Source: Veillonellaceae bacterium
GTDB taxonomy: Bacteria; Bacillota_C; Negativicutes; UBA1444
NCBI GenBank assembly: GCA_012798135.1
Contig: JAAZNU010000002.1
Span: 62,001-126,000, forward strand
Direction: 5' to 3'
Length of the DNA stretch: 64,000 bases
The stretch's first letter is position 1; every line of letters begins with the position of its first letter. Both the position numbers and the translations under genes were made by a program. Shown here in pieces: positions 61,472 to 64,000 of this stretch. The notes below the pieces were generated by a model, which was given only the letters and a program-made list of their open reading frames with translations, was not told the origin of the DNA and ran no database searches.

Positions 61472-62623
61472 ATGCAATTTTTCCAATTCACCGAAGAACA
61501 AGAAATGCTGCGTAAAGCAGTCCGCGAGTTTGTCGAGGCGGAAGTGGCGCCCAAGGCGAAAGAGTGGGATGAAAACGACTATTGTCCGGTTGAACTTTTT
61601 CCAATGATGGGCGAACTGGGACTTTCCGGCGTGTTTATTCCCGAAGAATACGGCGGAGCCGGACTGGGGCATGTGGAACGGGCCATCGTTCTGGAAGAAA
61701 TCTCCCGCTATTCGGCGGGACTGGGGATCGCCTTGATGACCCACCACCTGGGAATCGCCGCCATCCTGTACTATGGCTCGGAAGAGCAGAAAAAGAAATA
61801 CCTGCCCGACCTGGCGGCCGGGAAAAAGATCGGCGGGCTATCCGTCACCGAACCGGGCGGCGGCTCCGATTTCATGGGCCAGAAGTCGACCGGCGAGCTC
61901 AAAGATGGACAATGGGTCTTGAACGGCCGCAAATGCTTCATCACCAACTCCCACATCTCCAATGTCGACGTCTGGACCGTCGTGACCGGCAAAGATGAAA
62001 AAGACCGGCCGATGCTGACCGCCTTCATCATCGACGGCGACAGCGAAGGGCATACCCCGGGCCGCAAAGAACACAAACTGGGCCTGCGCGGCTCGGTGAC
62101 CGGCGACGTCGTCTGCAGCAACGTCAAAGTCGCTCCGGGACAGATGCTGTCCAAAGAAGGCGCCGGAGCCAAAATCGCCATGACCACGATCCAGGAAGTC
62201 GGCCGGGCGGGCATGTCCGCCATCTGCGTCGGCATCCTGCGCGGCTGCATCGAAGAAGGCGTCAAATTCTCCAACGAACGGATCCTGTACGGAAAACCAC
62301 TCAACAAACTGCAAGCGATCCAGTTCCTGATCGCCGAAAACCGGGTGGAATATGAAGCGGCGAAACTCCTGACCTACCGCGCGGCCGGCATGAAAGACGC
62401 GGGAATGCCTTGCGCCACCGAATTCGCCATTGCCAAATACTATGCCACCGAAGCCGCGGTGCGCAGCGCCAAACGGACCATGGACTCCATGGGCGGGTAC
62501 GGCATCGTCAACGAATACCCGGTCGGCCGGTTCCTGCGGGATGCCCTGGCCTCGATTCCTTCGGGCGGAACCTCGCAAGTGCAGCTGCTGATCACTGCCG
62601 GCGCCACCATCAGCGGGAAGTGA
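61472..62623 (+). CDS. acyl-CoA dehydrogenase family protein lacking the usual catalytic Glu
   Basis: This 383-residue protein has the acyl-CoA dehydrogenase fold with FAD-binding blocks VTEPGGGSDFM and CFITNSHIS. At the position of the catalytic glutamate (YEGT in the enzyme at 55981) it reads SGGT, so Glu is replaced by Gly. In isovaleryl- and long-chain-type enzymes the base sits instead on helix G; there this protein has QEVGR, with Glu a little displaced, so the base is uncertain. The gene has its own GGAGG and is followed after 6 bases by etfB, suggesting a dedicated dehydrogenase-ETF complex. Codons end in C more often than in the gene at 55981. Confidence 0.88.
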   Translation: MQFFQFTEEQEMLRKAVREFVEAEVAPKAKEWDENDYCPVELFPMMGELGLSGVFIPEEYGGAGLGHVERAIVLEEISRYSAGLGIALMTHHLGIAAILYYGSEEQKKKYLPDLAAGKKIGGLSVTEPGGGSDFMGQKSTGELKDGQWVLNGRKCFITNSHISNVDVWTVVTGKDEKDRPMLTAFIIDGDSEGHTPGRKEHKLGLRGSVTGDVVCSNVKVAPGQMLSKEGAGAKIAMTTIQEVGRAGMSAICVGILRGCIEEGVKFSNERILYGKPLNKLQAIQFLIAENRVEYEAAKLLTYRAAGMKDAGMPCATEFAIAKYYATEAAVRSAKRTMDSMGGYGIVNEYPVGRFLRDALASIPSGGTSQVQLLITAGATISGK

Positions 62624-62629
62624 TCCGGC

Positions 62630-63469
62630 ATGGGTTTGTCAATCGCGGTGTGCATCAAACCGGTTCCTGATCCGGCGCATTACGACAAGATCCGAATCGA
62701 TCCCGTGCGCAAAACAGTCGTGCGGGAAGGAATCCCGACAATCATCAATCCCAGCGACAAACACGCGATCGAGGCGGCGCTGCAGCTTCGGGGAGAAGGT
62801 GACACCGTCACCGTCATCACCATGGCGCCGCCCAATGCGGAAGAAACCCTCCGGGATGCTCTGGCGATGGGCGCCGATGCGGCGATCCTGTTGACGGACC
62901 GCGCCTTCGCCGGCGCCGACACCTGGGCCACCTCCTATACCCTGGCGGCGGGGCTGAAAAAAGCCGGCGGGTTCGACATCGTCGTCACCGGCACCGAAAG
63001 CGCCGACGGGGCCACGACCCAAGTGCCGGCCCAACTGGCCGAGTGGCTGGGATGGCCGCACCTGTGGAATGCGGTAAGCTTTGAAAAAGTCAGTGGGGAA
63101 TCGCTGAAAGTTCGGACCAAGGCGGAAAACGAATGGTCGGACTATCAGATCGGCCTGCCCTGTCTGCTGGCGGTCTCGAGGGAAGCCAACAAACCGCGGC
63201 TGACCAGCCTGATGGGCGTGATGAAAGCCAAAAAGAAACCGTTGACCGTGTGGACCCGCGCCGACCTCGACGTCGAAGACGGGGCGCTCGGGATTGGCGG
63301 GTCTCCGACACAGCCCGGGGCCATTTTCGAACCGGAAATGGGGCGAAAAGGCATCGTGCTGACGGGTGATGCCGAAGAAATCGTGAACGTCCTGGTGGAA
63401 AAGCTGCGGGAAGCTGGACTTTCCATTGAAACCGGGGACGTGTGCGGACTGGGAGGAGGAAGCGTGTGA
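62630..63469 (+). CDS. etfB: electron-transfer flavoprotein beta subunit
   Basis: This 279-residue protein is EtfB, which with EtfA carries electrons between acyl-CoA dehydrogenases and other redox partners. The N-terminal strand SIAVCIKPVPDP and the nucleotide-binding region around VVTGTESADGATTQVP are typical, and LPCLLAVSREANKPRLTSL, shown as LPCLLAVSREANKPR then LTSL, is the family signature. In electron-bifurcating ETFs this subunit binds FAD or NADH. Whether this pair bifurcates cannot be told here. It overlaps the etfA start by 4 bases. Confidence 0.93.
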   Translation: MGLSIAVCIKPVPDPAHYDKIRIDPVRKTVVREGIPTIINPSDKHAIEAALQLRGEGDTVTVITMAPPNAEETLRDALAMGADAAILLTDRAFAGADTWATSYTLAAGLKKAGGFDIVVTGTESADGATTQVPAQLAEWLGWPHLWNAVSFEKVSGESLKVRTKAENEWSDYQIGLPCLLAVSREANKPRLTSLMGVMKAKKKPLTVWTRADLDVEDGALGIGGSPTQPGAIFEPEMGRKGIVLTGDAEEIVNVLVEKLREAGLSIETGDVCGLGGGSV

Positions 63470-64000
63470 AAACGACCAATCCTGCCGAGTGGAAAGGCAT
63501 CCTGGTAGTCGGGGAAATCAACAACTGCCGGGTGCAGCCGGTGACACTTGAACTGATCGGCAAGGCGCGGGAACTGAAGGCGTCTTGCCCGGCCGTGGGC
63601 GACACGGCCGTCGTACTGATCGGCAGCGGCCTGGAGAGCGCCGCCGCCGAAGTGGCAAGTTCCGGCGTGGACGAAGCGATTCTGGTGGATCATGCCGAAA
63701 CCGCCCTGTTCAACAACGATCTGTACGCCGCCGTACTGCAGGAACTCATCACGGCCAGAAAACCATCGGTGGTGCTATTCCCGGCGACGGCGCGAATGCA
63801 GGATCTGGCCTCCATGCTGGGAATCCGGGTCGATACCGGGGTGGCGGCGCACTGTGTCGACGTACGAATCAACGAAAAAGCGGAGATCCTGGCCGTGGTA
63901 CCGGCGTTTGGCGGCAAAGTGCTGGGCGACATTTTGTGCCCGGGACACCGGCCGCAGATGGCCACCGTCAAGCCGGGAGTGTTTCGGGCGAGCCTGGCGG
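63466..64000 (+). CDS. etfA: electron-transfer flavoprotein alpha subunit (5' part)
   Basis: A GTG at 63466 overlaps the etfB stop (GTGA) and opens a frame that runs off the window end; about 178 codons are visible. The sequence shows the EtfA N-terminal domain, starting near WKGILVVGEINNCRVQP, with SGLESAAAE and the strand-loop SVVLFPATARMQDLA. The FAD-binding C-terminal domain is outside the window. GGAGGAGG precedes the start. It completes the dehydrogenase-etfB-etfA group. Confidence 0.9.
   Translation, partial: MKTTNPAEWKGILVVGEINNCRVQPVTLELIGKARELKASCPAVGDTAVVLIGSGLESAAAEVASSGVDEAILVDHAETALFNNDLYAAVLQELITARKPSVVLFPATARMQDLASMLGIRVDTGVAAHCVDVRINEKAEILAVVPAFGGKVLGDILCPGHRPQMATVKPGVFRASLA

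Overview
The window looks like the chromosome of an anaerobic, diderm Firmicute, most plausibly a Negativicute of the Sporomusa/Pelosinus type. This is inference from gene content, because no rRNA or ribosomal protein gene is present. The pointers are [FeFe]-hydrogenase maturases (HydE fragment, HydG, TM1266-type regulator), a B12-dependent class II ribonucleotide reductase, an M-box riboswitch, sigma-54 circuits, a butyryl-CoA/ETF cluster, and outer-membrane-type machinery (RND pump and HlyD/DevB adaptors) beside strong GGAGG ribosome binding sites. The bases are moderately G+C rich and genes are dense.

Layout. 1-3.3 kb: hydE 3' end, cysE, a tandem universal stress protein, an Fe-S flavoprotein and tRNA-Ala(GGC). 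3.3-5.3 kb: a small interval bounded by that tRNA and an inverted 45-bp tRNA fragment; it holds a deoxyinosine glycosylase between two related unknown genes, then a hairpin-rich stretch. 5.7-8.3 kb: an exported proline-rich protein, an FHA protein and an EamA transporter. 8.5-11.4 kb (minus): an M-box riboswitch, a 26-codon upstream ORF, a PRC/MgtE-N/CBS protein and an Nramp-related transporter, which together look like a magnesium uptake unit. 11.5-18.2 kb (minus): DevBCA-like efflux genes, a two-component system and a PAP2 phosphatase. 18.5-28.3 kb: housekeeping and accessory genes (metallo-beta-lactamase fold, Hsp20, RtcB ligase, class II RNR, GNAT, azoreductase, mechanosensitive-channel-like protein, methyltransferase).

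28.4-35.9 kb: a sensor kinase, a receiver protein and an HD-GYP phosphodiesterase; then a hydrogenase regulator plus hydG behind a structured leader; then a MORN protein and two L,D-transpeptidases. 36.2-47.2 kb: a short chemoreceptor-like protein and a Lon-family protease overlapping a kinase with an amino-acid-binding sensor. An NtrC-type regulator follows, then a consensus sigma-54 promoter with two upstream dyads driving a PAS protein, a GltS symporter and formimino-transfer enzymes. 47.3-53.1 kb (minus): CheV and a TetR-adaptor-RND operon. 53.4-64 kb: a MarR regulator, a second sigma-54 activator, and a sigma-54-type promoter leading into an operon for C4 acyl-CoA metabolism (acyl-CoA dehydrogenase, MaoC hydratase, CoA-transferase, crotonase, GntP permease), then a second acyl-CoA dehydrogenase with etfBA running off the end.

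The points most worth checking are the M-box/uORF/MgtE-N/Nramp unit, the inverted tRNA fragment, the attenuator-like leader before the hydrogenase genes, the two activator/sigma-54 promoter pairs, and an acyl-CoA dehydrogenase lacking the usual catalytic glutamate beside its own ETF.
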